A DNA stretch of 64,000 bases from Cupriavidus oxalaticus (lineage in GTDB: Bacteria > Pseudomonadota > Gammaproteobacteria > Burkholderiales > Burkholderiaceae), in contig NZ_CP069811.1 of the NCBI RefSeq assembly GCF_016894385.1, forward strand, positions 2,580,501 through 2,644,500, written 5' to 3'. A program made the position numbers and the translations under genes. The notes under the pieces were generated by a model. That model was given only the letters and a program-made list of their open reading frames with translations. It searched no databases and had not been told where the DNA came from. Below, piece after piece: positions 34,015 to 42,400 of the stretch (position 1 is its first letter; each line of letters begins with the position of its first letter).

Positions 34015-36786
34015 ATGGCCAAGACGACGCGACAGGACTCCGGCGGCAGCCGCACCGCGGCAAAGCGCACGACCGCGCGCAGCGGCAGCCCTGCCCGCAA
34101 GGGCTCGCCGCCGCCGGCGCGCAAGCGCAGCACGGCCAGCGCCGCGCTGGACAAATACCGGCGCATGCGCGACTTCGGCGCCACGCCCGAGCCCAGCGGT
34201 GCCGCCGCCCGCACGCGCGGCGCACCGCGCAAGCGCGCCGGCGAGCTGTCGTTCGTGATCCAGAAACACGCGGCGCGGCGGCTGCACTACGACTTCCGGC
34301 TCGAGCTCGGCGGCACGCTGAAAAGCTGGGCGGTGCCCAAGGGCCCGAGCCTCGATCCGAGCGACAAGCGCATGGCGGTCCATGTCGAAGACCATCCGAT
34401 GGACTACGCCGGCTTCGAGGGGGTCATCCCCGCCGGGCACTACGGCGCGGGCACGGTGATCGTCTGGGACCGCGGCACCTGGGTGCCGGTCGGCGACGCC
34501 GAGGCCGGCTACCGCGCCGGCAAACTCAAGTTCGAGCTGCGCGGCCAGAAGCTGCATGGCCACTGGACACTGGTGCGGATGCACGGCAGCCGGCAAAAGG
34601 AAAAGGAGCAGGACGCCTGGCTGCTGATCAAGGAGCGCGACGCCGCCGCGGTGCCGGCCGCAGAGTTCGACGTGGTCGAGGCGCTGCCCGACAGCGTGCT
34701 GGGCGGCACGGCGCGCAAGGCAAAAGGTGCCGGCCGCTCCGCCAGGCCGGCGGCAAAGCGTGCCGGCAAGGCCAATCCCGACAGGGAAGCCGACGGGGAT
34801 GCCGGCGGCGCCCCGTCCGCCAAGGCGCTGAAGCCACCCCCCGGCGCGCCGCGCGCGGCGTTGCCGCTGGCGCTGGCGCCGCAGCTGGCGACGCTGGTGG
34901 ACAAGCCTCCCGCCGATGCCGCGGCCTGGCGCTATGAGATCAAGTTCGACGGCTACCGGGTGCTGGCGCGCATCGACGGCAAGGACGTGCGGCTGTTCAC
35001 GCGCCAGGGCCATGACTGGACCGCGAAGCTGCGCGCGCTGGCGCGCGACGTCGGGGCGCTGGGCCTGCCCGACGGCTGGCTCGACGGCGAGATCGTGGTA
35101 CTCGGCAAGCATGGCGAGACCGACTTCCAGGCCTTGCAGAACGCCTTCGATACCGCGCGCGTCGAGGCTATCCAGTACTTCGTGTTCGACCTGCCCTTCT
35201 ATGCCGGCCATGACCTGCGCAAGGTGCCGCTGGCCGGGCGCCGCGCGCTGCTGCGGCATATCTTTGCCGGCAACACATCGCCGCGGCTGCAGTTCAGCGA
35301 GGACTTCGAAGCCAGCCCCGGCGAGATGCTCGACGCCGCCTGCCGCATGAAGCTCGAAGGCGTGATCGGCAAGCGCGCCGACTCCAGCTATGTCAGCGCG
35401 CGCAGCAACACCTGGATCAAGCTCAAATGCACCTTGCGCCAGGAGTTCGTGGTGGCGGGCTTTACCGATCCCAGGGGCAGCCGCACCGGCATCGGCTCGC
35501 TGCTGCTGGGCGTGCACGACAGCGGCGGCCGGCTGCGCTATGCCGGCAATGTCGGCACCGGCTTCGACACGCGCACGCTCGGCGAACTGCGCGCGCAGCT
35601 CGACGCGCTGCGCGCCGACACGTCGCCGTTCGCGACCGTGCCGGCCGGCGTGAAGGGGGTAAAGGGGCACTGGGTGCGGCCCAAGCTGGTGGCGGAGGTC
35701 TCGTTCGGCAGCTGGACCCGCGAAGGCCGCGTGCGCCATGCCGTGTTCCACGGGCTGCGCACCGACAAGCCGGCCGGTGCGGTGTCGGTCGAGATGCCGG
35801 CGGCACCGGCCGGCAAGGGAAAAAAGGCCGCAGCGAAGACTGCGAAAAAGGCGGCAGCGAAGCCCCCCGCAAAGCGCGCAGCCGGGACCACCGCGCTGGG
35901 CGGCAAGGTCAGGATCAGCCATGCCGAACGCGTGATCGACACCGCCTCCGGCCTGACCAAGGGCGACCTGGTGCGCTACTACGAGCAGGCCGCGCCGCTG
36001 ATGCTGCCGCACCTGCGCGGGCGCCCGATCGCGATGGTGCGCGCGCCTGCCGGCGTGGGCGGCGAACAGTTCTTCCAGCGCCATGGCGACACGCTGCGCG
36101 TCGACGGCATCAATATCCTGGACCCGTCGCTGTGGCCGGGACATCCCGCGCTGCTGGAGATCGTGTCGGCCGAAGCGCTGGTCTCGGCGGCCCAGCTCAA
36201 CGTGGTCGAGTTCCACACCTGGAACGCCAGCAAGCGCAGCATCGACCGGCCCAACCGCATCATCTTCGACCTGGACCCCGGCGAAGGCGTGCCCTGGAAC
36301 CGGATGCAGGAGGCTGCCGCGCTGATGAAGGCACTGCTCGACGAGCTTGGCCTGGCCAGCTTCCTCAAGACCAGCGGCGGCAAGGGCCTGCACGTGGTGG
36401 TGCCGGTCACGCCGCGCGCCGGCTGGGACGAGGTCAAGGACTTCGCGCAGGACGTGGTGCGCCATGTCGCGGCCACCATCCCGCAGCGCTTCGTCGCCAA
36501 GAGCGGTGCGCGCAACCGCGTAGGGAAGATTTTCATCGATTACCTGCGCAATGGTGTCGGGGCGACCACCGTCGCGGCGTTCTCGGCACGCGCGCGGCCC
36601 GGGCTGGGCGTGTCGATCCCGGTCTCATGGGAAGAACTCGAGACGCTGGAGAGCTCGGCGCAATGGACCGTCGCCAACGCCGGCCCGCGGCTGGAGGCCT
36701 TGCAGGCCGACGATCCGTGGGCCGGCTATGCCGGCGTGCGGCAGTCCATCACCCGTGCCGCGGCGCGGCTCGGGCGCACCGGCTGA
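34015..36786 (+). CDS. ligD: multifunctional DNA ligase LigD (PE-Lig-Pol)
   Basis: 923 residues. The N-terminus is a Lys/Arg/Ala-rich linker. A 3'-phosphoesterase domain follows (about 75-210: VIQKHAARRLHYDFRLELGG, SWAVPKGPSLDP). The ATP-dependent ligase domain has catalytic Lys310 (YEIKFDGYRVLARIDG), then LDGEIVVLG and KLEGVIGKRADS. A low-complexity basic linker (about 600-620) leads to the polymerase/primase domain (RIIFDLDPGEG, KTSGGKGLHVVVP). This is the full PE-Lig-Pol order seen in Pseudomonas and Burkholderia. It repairs double-strand breaks by end joining with Ku, encoded 3 kb downstream. Confidence 0.96.
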   Translation: MAKTTRQDSGGSRTAAKRTTARSGSPARKGSPPPARKRSTASAALDKYRRMRDFGATPEPSGAAARTRGAPRKRAGELSFVIQKHAARRLHYDFRLELGGTLKSWAVPKGPSLDPSDKRMAVHVEDHPMDYAGFEGVIPAGHYGAGTVIVWDRGTWVPVGDAEAGYRAGKLKFELRGQKLHGHWTLVRMHGSRQKEKEQDAWLLIKERDAAAVPAAEFDVVEALPDSVLGGTARKAKGAGRSARPAAKRAGKANPDREADGDAGGAPSAKALKPPPGAPRAALPLALAPQLATLVDKPPADAAAWRYEIKFDGYRVLARIDGKDVRLFTRQGHDWTAKLRALARDVGALGLPDGWLDGEIVVLGKHGETDFQALQNAFDTARVEAIQYFVFDLPFYAGHDLRKVPLAGRRALLRHIFAGNTSPRLQFSEDFEASPGEMLDAACRMKLEGVIGKRADSSYVSARSNTWIKLKCTLRQEFVVAGFTDPRGSRTGIGSLLLGVHDSGGRLRYAGNVGTGFDTRTLGELRAQLDALRADTSPFATVPAGVKGVKGHWVRPKLVAEVSFGSWTREGRVRHAVFHGLRTDKPAGAVSVEMPAAPAGKGKKAAAKTAKKAAAKPPAKRAAGTTALGGKVRISHAERVIDTASGLTKGDLVRYYEQAAPLMLPHLRGRPIAMVRAPAGVGGEQFFQRHGDTLRVDGINILDPSLWPGHPALLEIVSAEALVSAAQLNVVEFHTWNASKRSIDRPNRIIFDLDPGEGVPWNRMQEAAALMKALLDELGLASFLKTSGGKGLHVVVPVTPRAGWDEVKDFAQDVVRHVAATIPQRFVAKSGARNRVGKIFIDYLRNGVGATTVAAFSARARPGLGVSIPVSWEELETLESSAQWTVANAGPRLEALQADDPWAGYAGVRQSITRAAARLGRTG

Positions 36787-36890
36787 GCCACGTGGCAGCC
36801 CATTCGCGACCAAGCCGCGGCATATTTCTTGCCCCGCTTTCCATGGACAGCCGGCAGGAGCGCCGGGCCGCAACCTACGGAGAGACCGCA

Positions 36891-37310
36891 ATGACCCATC
36901 TCAGCATTCCCGGTACGATCCGCGCCGCCGGTAATGGCACCCGCGCCGGCACCCGCACCGGTGCGCCGCGCAACCGGCGCGCGCTGCGCAGCCTGCTGGT
37001 TTCCTGCGCGATGCTGTCGTTCGCCGCCGCCCCGGTGCAGGCGCGCCTGCCCGCACCCACGCCCGAGCAGCAGCAGGCCGCCGAAGCCAAGAAGGCCAAG
37101 GAGGCGGAAACCGCCAGGCAGCAGGCCGACGCCCTGACGCGCGTGCAAGACCAGCTGGCCGCGCGCTTCGGCAAGGGCGCCACCGCCACGGGCGCTACCG
37201 ACCCGGGCAAGGTCCCGCAGAAAGCCGCCGAAGCCCCTCGCTCGACCGGCCCGCAAGGCGGCACCTCGCCGAGCGCCGAGGCCCACAGCGGGGAGGCCGC
37301 GCGCCGCTGA
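36891..37310 (+). CDS. secreted Ala/Gln/Lys-rich protein, unknown function
   Basis: 139 residues from an ATG with GGAGAG upstream. It has a basic N-terminal region, a hydrophobic stretch (LLVSCAMLSFAAAPVQARLP) resembling a signal peptide with cleavage near VQA, a predicted coiled-coil EQQQAAEAKKAKEAETARQQ and an acidic/Pro-rich tail. The basic segment before the hydrophobic core is unusually long (about 40 residues). I recognise no family. Its place between ligD and the hybrid kinase does not reveal a role. Confidence 0.6.
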   Translation: MTHLSIPGTIRAAGNGTRAGTRTGAPRNRRALRSLLVSCAMLSFAAAPVQARLPAPTPEQQQAAEAKKAKEAETARQQADALTRVQDQLAARFGKGATATGATDPGKVPQKAAEAPRSTGPQGGTSPSAEAHSGEAARR

Positions 37311-37416
37311 AGGCGGGCCGCGCCCTGATGCCGGCGCCCCGGCACGCCTCTTGCCACGGCGAAGCGGAACGGCCTCATCGAGGGCCCGTGGACAAGCCGC
37401 AACAAGGGGGAAGGCA

Positions 37417-37587
37417 ATGGATCACTTCTGCATGCATGTAAGAACTACAACCAAGGCGTCGTCCGGGCTGGCAAGATTTGCACACGCGGGCACGGCGCGG
37501 GCCCACTTTTACCTGTTTGCGAACCCGTCACGCGCCTGCGCGCCCGTGATCGGCTGCGGACGTGCGCGAAAGCGCGCGTCAGCGTGA
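37417..37587 (+). CDS. possible small protein of 56 residues
   Basis: A short frame with ATG preceded by AAGGGGGAAGG, a good ribosome-binding site, ending just before the kinase gene. The product (MDHFCMHVRTTTKASSGLAR ...) is basic with a hydrophobic middle and no family resemblance. The ribosome-binding site is the only support. It could instead be part of the kinase leader. Confidence 0.35.
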   Translation: MDHFCMHVRTTTKASSGLARFAHAGTARAHFYLFANPSRACAPVIGCGRARKRASA

Positions 37588-37591
37588 CGCC

Positions 37592-39688
37592 ATGCGCCCG
37601 CAAGCCAAGCCCGCCCCGCTGATCCTCAACGTCGAGGACCGCGAAGGCCCGCGCTACGTCAAGAGCCGCATCCTGCATCGCGGCGAGTTCTCCGTGATCG
37701 AGGCGGCCACCGGCCAGTCGGCGCTGGCGCTAGTGCGCCAGCATGCGCCGGCGCTGGTGCTGCTGTCCTCGCGCCTGCCCGATATCAGTGGGCTGGAGGT
37801 GTGCCGGCTGATCAAGGCCGACCCGCAGATCGCGCGCACCGTGGTGCTGCTGACCTCGCCCGGCGTGGCCCAGGCGCGCCAGCGGGTCGAGGCGCTGAAT
37901 TGCGGCGCCGACGGCTACCTGGTCGAGCCTGCCGAGCCCGAGGAGGTCCTGTCGAGCATCCAGGCGCTGCTGCGGCTGCGCGGCGCGGAAGAGGCCTACC
38001 ACCGCACCACGCAGGCACTGCACGACAACGAGGACCTGTTCCGCCAGCTGGCGGAGTCGCTGGCCGACGTGGTCTGGATCCTCGATCCCGCCGCCCGGCG
38101 GCTGCTGTTCGTCAGCCCTTCATTCGAGGCGCTGTGGGGCCATTCGGCGGAAAACGTGATGGAAGACCCGCGTGGGTGCCTGGACCGGCTGGTCCCGGCC
38201 GACCGCCCGCGCGTCGAGGCCGCCCTCGCCAGCATGCTGAGCGACGGCCGCATGGATATCGAATTCCAGATGACGCGGCCGGACGGCCAGCTGCGCGAGA
38301 TCCGCGCGCGCGCCTTCCCCGTGAACGGCGCGAGTCAGGCAGCCGCGCGCGCCGGTGCCGGCAATACCCCGCCTGCCCCGCCTGCCCCGCCTGCCACGCC
38401 TGCCCGGCCGCTGCGCATTGCCGGCATCTGCCAGGACGTGACGCTGCAGAACCGTGCGGGACGCACGCTGCGCGATGAGGAGCAGCGCAAGGACCAGTTC
38501 CTGGCCATGCTCGCGCATGAGTTGCGCAACCCGCTCGCACCGCTGCGCAGCGCCGCCGACATGCTGCAGCAGCTGTCACCCTCGCGCGAGGACATGTTCC
38601 GCGCGCGCGACATCCTCGCCCGCCAGCTGCACCACCTGACCCGGCTGGTCGACGAGCTGCTCGATATCTCGCGCTTCAACCAGGGCCGCATCACGCTGCG
38701 CCAGGACCTGGTGGAATTGCGCGCCGCGCTCAATACCGCGGTCGAAGCCGTGCGGCCGGAGATCGACGCCTACCGCCACACGCTGCGCCTGTCGCTGCCC
38801 GAGCAACCGCTGCCGGTGCGCGGCGACCTGGTGCGGCTCACGCAGATCTTCAGCAACCTGCTGCACAACGCCGCCGCCTACACGCCCACGGGCGGCCAGA
38901 TCGTGGTCGACGCCACGCTCGACCACGATCCGGCCGGCCAGTCTGCCGGCAATTCCGCCGGCGGCTACGTCACGGTGCGTGTGCGCGACAACGGCACCGG
39001 ACTGTCCGAGGCGCTGCAGCGGCTGCTGTTCGACCCGCTGGCCCCGCACGATCCCGCCGGTGAGCCTGCCGGCCAAGACCGTCGCGCCGGCAACGGCAAC
39101 CTCGACAGCCGCACGGCGCCGCGCAACACCTTCCCGCACGACGGGCCCGGCATCGGCCTGACGCTGGTGCAGAAGCTGGTCATGCTGCATGGCGGCACGA
39201 TCCGCGCCGACAGTCCCGGCCCTGGCCAGGGCAGCACTTTCACCGTCACGCTGCCGGTCGAGCCGTGGCACAAGTGGCACCCCGGCACCGGCAAGTCCGC
39301 GGTGCACAGCGGCGTGCCGCGGCGGATCATGGTGGTGGACGACAACGCCGACGCGCTCGAAGCCATGACCATGACGCTGCAGACCCTGGGCCACACCGTG
39401 GTGACCGCGCTGGACGGGCCCACTGCCGTCGCCCGCGCAACCACCGCGCGTCCGGAGGTAGTGCTGCTGGATCTCGGCATGCCCGCCATGGACGGCTTCG
39501 AGACCGCGCGCCGGCTGCGCGCGCTGCCCGAGATGCGCGGCGCCACGCTGGTCGCCCTGACCGGCTTCGGCCAGCCCGAGGACCGCCGGCGCGCCATGGA
39601 AGCGGGCTTCGACCAGCACCTGGTCAAGCCCGCCGACCTGGACGCGCTGACCCGCCTGCTCGACACGCTCGGCGAGAACCATGGTTAG
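37592..39688 (+). CDS. hybrid sensor histidine kinase with receiver-PAS-HK-receiver layout
   Basis: 698 residues; a GTG ten codons earlier is an alternative and neither has a clear ribosome-binding site. Order: N-terminal receiver-like domain (about 8-135), PAS (about 150-290), HisKA with [16 protein letters not shown] (His309), HATPase (NLLHNAAAYTP, DNGTGLS, GIGLTLVQK), C-terminal receiver (VVDDNADALEA; VVLLDLGMPA; LVKPAD). The N-terminal receiver is degenerate: the phospho-acceptor Asp is replaced by Ser59 (LVLLSSRLPDISG), and the conserved Lys is Glu112 (LVEPAEP). It lies between ligD and ku and may sense a non-phosphorylation cue. Confidence 0.85.
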   Translation: MRPQAKPAPLILNVEDREGPRYVKSRILHRGEFSVIEAATGQSALALVRQHAPALVLLSSRLPDISGLEVCRLIKADPQIARTVVLLTSPGVAQARQRVEALNCGADGYLVEPAEPEEVLSSIQALLRLRGAEEAYHRTTQALHDNEDLFRQLAESLADVVWILDPAARRLLFVSPSFEALWGHSAENVMEDPRGCLDRLVPADRPRVEAALASMLSDGRMDIEFQMTRPDGQLREIRARAFPVNGASQAAARAGAGNTPPAPPAPPATPARPLRIAGICQDVTLQNRAGRTLRDEEQRKDQFLAMLAHELRNPLAPLRSAADMLQQLSPSREDMFRARDILARQLHHLTRLVDELLDISRFNQGRITLRQDLVELRAALNTAVEAVRPEIDAYRHTLRLSLPEQPLPVRGDLVRLTQIFSNLLHNAAAYTPTGGQIVVDATLDHDPAGQSAGNSAGGYVTVRVRDNGTGLSEALQRLLFDPLAPHDPAGEPAGQDRRAGNGNLDSRTAPRNTFPHDGPGIGLTLVQKLVMLHGGTIRADSPGPGQGSTFTVTLPVEPWHKWHPGTGKSAVHSGVPRRIMVVDDNADALEAMTMTLQTLGHTVVTALDGPTAVARATTARPEVVLLDLGMPAMDGFETARRLRALPEMRGATLVALTGFGQPEDRRRAMEAGFDQHLVKPADLDALTRLLDTLGENHG

Positions 39689-39734
39689 CCGCCCAGCCAT
39701 GCCGGTCCGCCATCAACCCTGACAAGGAGCCTAC

Positions 39735-40004
39735 GTGCATACCACGCCCGACCCCGACATCCCCCCGCGAGAGCCGGAAGTCCCGCCGCCCGAGCCGCCG
39801 CCGGGCCCGCCCGAACCCGTCTCCGACCCGCCACCGGGCGACCAGCCGCCACCGCCGCCGCAACGCGCGCGCGATCAATGCGATAAAGGAGCCGTCAAGT
39901 GTCCCGCATCATCTGGAAAGGCGCCATTACCTTTGGCCTCGTCAATATCCCGGTCGTCCTGCGGCCGGCGTCGCGCAGCCAGACTCTCGACCTCGACCTG
40001 CTAG
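39735..40004 (+). CDS. Pro-rich small protein overlapping the ku start
   Basis: 89 residues from a GTG with AAGGAG five bases upstream. The first 45 residues are almost entirely Pro/Glu/Asp (PREPEVPPPEPPPGPPEPVS), as in small Pro-rich proteins of Burkholderiales. The C-terminal 35 residues are read from the first codons of ku in another frame and are not protein-like. The Pro-rich part may be an old full-length protein whose natural stop was lost. It may couple translation to ku. Uncertain. Confidence 0.4.
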   Translation: MHTTPDPDIPPREPEVPPPEPPPGPPEPVSDPPPGDQPPPPPQRARDQCDKGAVKCPASSGKAPLPLASSISRSSCGRRRAARLSTSTC

Positions 40005-40984
40005 ACGTGCGCGACATGGCCCCGGTGGGCTACCAGCGCATCAACAAGAGCACCGGCAAGCCGATCGACAAGGAGCACATCGTCAAGGGCTACCAGTACG
40101 CCAAGGACGAGTACGTGCTGCTGAACGACGAGGATTTCCGCCAGGCCAACGTCGAAGCCACGCAGACGGTCGACATCGTCAGCTTTGTCGACGCGGAAAG
40201 CATTCCGCCTTATTACTTCGACACGCCCTACTACCTCGAGCCGGACAAGCGCGGCGACCGCGGCTATGCGCTGCTGCATGCGACGATGCGGCGCACCGGC
40301 CGCGCCGCGCTGGCGCTGGTGGTGCTGCGCAATCGCCAGCACCTGGCGGCAATGCTGGTCCACGGCGACGCGCTCGTGCTCAACACCATGCGCTTTGCCG
40401 ACGAAGTGCTGCCGATCTCCGAGCTGCGCGTGCCGAAGGCCTCGAGCGCCAAGGGCAGCGGCGCCCATGCGCGCGAGATCGAGATGGCAACCCGGCTGGT
40501 CGAGGACATGACCGAGGACTGGAATCCGGAGCAGTACCGGGACACCTATCGCGACGACATGATGGCGCGCATCGAGGCGAAGATCGAGTCCGGCAAGACA
40601 CACCAGCTGACCCAGCCCACCGAGGACGAGGAAGCACCGCAGCGCGGCGCCAAGGTCATCGACATGGTGGCGCTGCTGCGCAAGAGCCTGGGCGAGCGCG
40701 GCAAGGACGATGAAGGCAAGGGCCGGCGCCGCGCGAAGCCGGCGGAGGAAGCCGAAGCGGCGGAGGAGACCGAAGCCGACGACGGCCGCGCCAGCGAGAG
40801 CCGCGGCCGCCGCAAGACACCTGCACGCCATGCCGCGGCGAAGAAAACGCCGCCAAAGCAGCCGCCAAAGCGCACTACGGCCAAGCGCACCACCGCCGCC
40901 AAGCATGCGCCGGCCAAGGCCCCCGCGAAGTCCCCTGCCACGGCGCGCAAGAGCGCGGGCACGACACGCCGCAAAGCGGCCTAG
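39899..40984 (+). CDS. ku: bacterial Ku protein
   Basis: 361 residues from a GTG with AAGGAG seven bases upstream. Ku core domain (about 1-255): IIWKGAITFGLVNIPVVLRP, YQRINKSTGKPIDKEHIVKG, YYFDTPYYLEPDKRGDRGYA, TMRFADEVLPI. A very long basic C-terminal tail (about 100 residues, rich in Lys, Ala, Pro, with KRTTAKRTTAAKHAPAKAPA) exceeds the short tail of many Ku proteins; such tails bind DNA and alter threading along it. It forms the NHEJ pair with LigD. Confidence 0.95.
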   Translation: MSRIIWKGAITFGLVNIPVVLRPASRSQTLDLDLLDVRDMAPVGYQRINKSTGKPIDKEHIVKGYQYAKDEYVLLNDEDFRQANVEATQTVDIVSFVDAESIPPYYFDTPYYLEPDKRGDRGYALLHATMRRTGRAALALVVLRNRQHLAAMLVHGDALVLNTMRFADEVLPISELRVPKASSAKGSGAHAREIEMATRLVEDMTEDWNPEQYRDTYRDDMMARIEAKIESGKTHQLTQPTEDEEAPQRGAKVIDMVALLRKSLGERGKDDEGKGRRRAKPAEEAEAAEETEADDGRASESRGRRKTPARHAAAKKTPPKQPPKRTTAKRTTAAKHAPAKAPAKSPATARKSAGTTRRKAA

Positions 40985-41010
40985 TTGAAATCGGAGTTGA
41001 AATCCGGAAA

Positions 41011-41028
41011 ACCGGCGCTGGCGCCGGT
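41011..41028 (-). terminator. terminator between convergent ku and BON genes
   Basis: Perfect 8-bp inverted repeat ACCGGCGC / GCGCCGGT separated by two bases. On the minus strand it is followed by TTTCCGGATTTC, a weak T-rich tract, so it most likely ends the BON transcript and may block ku read-through. Confidence 0.4.
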
Positions 41029-41102
41029 GCCCTGCGTTCCGCACAAGCGTGGACGCGGAGCATCGGCGTGCCGGACATTGCGCTTCAGGCGGGTTCAGGC
41101 GA

Positions 41103-41546
41103 TCAGCGCGAAGAAACCTTGAGGTTGTCGTTTACCGACGTCACGCCTTCAACACTGCGGATCGCGTCCAGCGCAAGGTCCCGCTGTTGCTGGCTTGGCA
41201 CCGTGCCACCCACGTCGACCGTGCCGTTCTTCGTCTTCACGTGGATCCTGGTCGACTTGAGATCCTTGGTGGTCAGCAGCTTGGTCTTGATCTTGGTGGT
41301 GATGGCGCCATCCTCGACGGCCTGCTTGGCCTTGTCGGCGCTCATGTCGGCACTGGCGCCGCGATCCGGGTCGGGCCGGCCAGGCATGCCTGGCGCGGAG
41401 TTGACCGGCGCCGCCGGCGTGTTGTCGGCCGCGACGAATATCAGGCCGCTCTTGTCGAGCGCCTGCGCGCCGCCGGCAGCCGCCGCCAGCGCCGCGGCCA
41501 CGCAGGCCAGCTTCACGCTGCGCGCGGAAAATCGGGAAAATCGCAT
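41103..41546 (-). CDS. secreted BON-domain protein
   Basis: 147 residues from an ATG with GAGGAG upstream. A signal peptide is visible (SVKLACVAAALAAAAGGAQA), and a linker rich in Pro/Asp follows. One BON domain occupies the C-terminal half (ITTKIKTKLLTTKDLKSTRI then VKTKNGTVDVGGTVPSQQQR). It resembles OsmY-type periplasmic proteins induced by osmotic stress. The gene faces ku; transcription converges. Confidence 0.85.
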   Translation of the reverse strand: MRFSRFSARSVKLACVAAALAAAAGGAQALDKSGLIFVAADNTPAAPVNSAPGMPGRPDPDRGASADMSADKAKQAVEDGAITTKIKTKLLTTKDLKSTRIHVKTKNGTVDVGGTVPSQQQRDLALDAIRSVEGVTSVNDNLKVSSR

Positions 41547-41864
41547 GGCTATCTCCTCTCATATACGGGTTTCCGGCCCCGGGGGTTCCGGCGCCACCAA
41601 CCGCGATGCGCGCCTGGCACACGGAAAACCCTTGGCACCTGTCAGTCCGCAAACTCCATACCCGGGAGTTCGCCCAACGCCACGCAAGACCCGCGGCGAC
41701 ACGGGTGTGTAAATCGGGCCACCTGTTGTAAAAGCCGGCAACCCTGCCAGGTGCAGCATGCGAGGCGATCCTCCACGGCAAGCCCCGCCGCAGGAAGGCG
41801 CGGGCTTGGCATGGCGATTGCAAAATCGGGAATGCGGCAGTCCGCCGCGTCAAGGAGACTAGCA
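41547..41864. other. divergent intergenic region, BON / Gln-Gly-rich gene
   Basis: No supported gene in 318 bases. It holds the promoters of both flanking genes; no specific element was identified. Confidence 0.5.
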
Positions 41865-42158
41865 ATGGGACAGCAGCAACAGCCGGGTCAATCGCAGTCG
41901 GGCCAAAAGCAACAGGAACAAAAGCAACAAGAACAGCAATCTGGCCAACGCGGCAGCCAGCAATCAGGCGGCATGGGACAACAACAAGGCGGCGGTCAAA
42001 TGGGTAATCAGGACCGCGGTCAAGGCCAACAGCAACAGCAGGATCGCGGCGGCTCGCAACCGGGCCAGCAAAGCGGTCAACGCAGTGGCCAGCAGGGCGG
42101 CCAACAGGGCGGCCAGGGTGGTCAGGGCGGCCAGCAAGGCGGACAACGCCAGCAGTAA
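41865..42158 (+). CDS. Gln/Gly-rich low-complexity protein
   Basis: 97 residues from an ATG with AGGAGA upstream; an earlier in-frame ATG at 41813 is possible but has no site. The sequence is almost entirely Gln, Gly, Ser, Arg and Lys (GQQQQPGQSQSGQKQQEQKQ; QQGGQQGGQGGQGGQQGGQR), with tandem QGGQ-type repeats. It should be disordered and water-soluble. Similar compositions mark desiccation- or stress-linked proteins and prion-like domains, but no family is recognised. A strong terminator follows, so it is a separate transcription unit. Confidence 0.65.
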   Translation: MGQQQQPGQSQSGQKQQEQKQQEQQSGQRGSQQSGGMGQQQGGGQMGNQDRGQGQQQQQDRGGSQPGQQSGQRSGQQGGQQGGQGGQGGQQGGQRQQ

Positions 42159-42259
42159 CTTCAGCAGCCAGGCTCGCCTGCTGACATAGAGGCAGCTATC
42201 CGGGTATGTGCGGCAGCAACATGCGGTGCGGCCGCAGGGGCATACGCCGGAACTTGACC

Positions 42260-42295
42260 GGCCGGATCTTCCGAAGGGAAGGTCCGGCCCTTTTT
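42260..42295 (+). terminator. rho-independent terminator of the Gln/Gly-rich gene
   Basis: Stem of about 13 bp (GGCCGGATCTTCC / GGAAGGTCCGGCC, one T-G pair) with GAAG loop, followed by CTTTTTCG. It is the clearest intrinsic terminator in this part of the window. Confidence 0.85.
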
Positions 42296-42400
42296 CGCTG
42301 CGTTCGCTGCGCTTGCCGGTGCTGCCGCGGGCCGTGCGTGCGCGCTTGCGCGGCTTACCGTGTATGCTGGCCGTGACGTCTTCCTGATTGCCACACGGTC

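Noticed and set aside
33760..36465. 901-codon minus-strand frame opposite ligD
   Set aside because: High GC gives long antisense frames. The plus strand encodes all LigD motifs, and this frame has no family resemblance.
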